Source of the DNA: an uncultured bacterium
GTDB taxonomy: Bacteria; Patescibacteriota; Minisyncoccia; Moranbacterales; GWC2-37-73
Direction of reading: 5' to 3'
Length of the DNA stretch: 5,282 bases
NCBI GenBank assembly: GCA_903866285.1
Contig: CAIPMZ010000037.1
Span: forward strand, 1-5,282
Below, in pieces: positions 5,282 to 5,282 of this stretch. The translations under genes and the position numbers were made by a program. The notes beneath the pieces were generated by a model. That model did no database searches and was not told where the DNA came from. It was given only the letters and a program-made list of their open reading frames with translations. Positions within the stretch are counted from its first letter, which is position 1; every line of letters starts with the position of its first letter.

Positions 5282-5282
5282 A

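Overview
The window reads as a slice of a Patescibacteria (candidate phyla radiation, Parcubacteria-like) genome. The grounds are a low-GC, tightly packed layout with every gene on the minus strand, a DUF4012 protein, a DUF2207 membrane protein, and gaps filled with degenerate short-period repeats. The standard bacterial code fits: TAA, TAG and TGA all end reading frames where the protein families should end. That argues against the lineages that read TGA as glycine. The lineage is inferred from gene content; no marker gene is present.

In transcription order (right to left): (1) the C-terminal part of a DUF4012 protein, running off the right edge; (2) a 92-residue protein I do not recognise, with a clear ribosome binding site; (3) a strong minus-strand intrinsic terminator; (4) rmlC/rfbC, dTDP-4-dehydrorhamnose 3,5-epimerase; (5) rmlB/rfbB, dTDP-glucose 4,6-dehydratase; (6) a small TIM-barrel protein of the sugar-phosphate isomerase/epimerase type, overlapping rmlB by 4 bases; (7) a DUF2207 membrane protein 5 bases further on; (8) the first 15 codons of another gene, with a good ribosome binding site, running off the left edge.

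The terminator splits the window into two transcription units. The right-hand unit holds DUF4012 and the orphan. The left-hand unit runs from rmlC through the left edge and looks like one operon. RmlC and RmlB carry out the two middle steps of dTDP-L-rhamnose synthesis, for a surface glycan. RmlA and RmlD, the first and last enzymes, are not in the window. The TIM-barrel and DUF2207 proteins are co-transcribed by position, but no role in rhamnose synthesis is known for either.

The least ordinary sequence lies in the gaps on both sides of rmlC. Four arrays with a 7-8 base period and different units sit there. The one in front of rmlB places five ATG triplets exactly 7 bases apart, and the last is the likely true rmlB start. 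The same start codon is one arm of a perfect 9-bp inverted repeat. I found no RNA gene, insertion sequence, CRISPR array or defence system.
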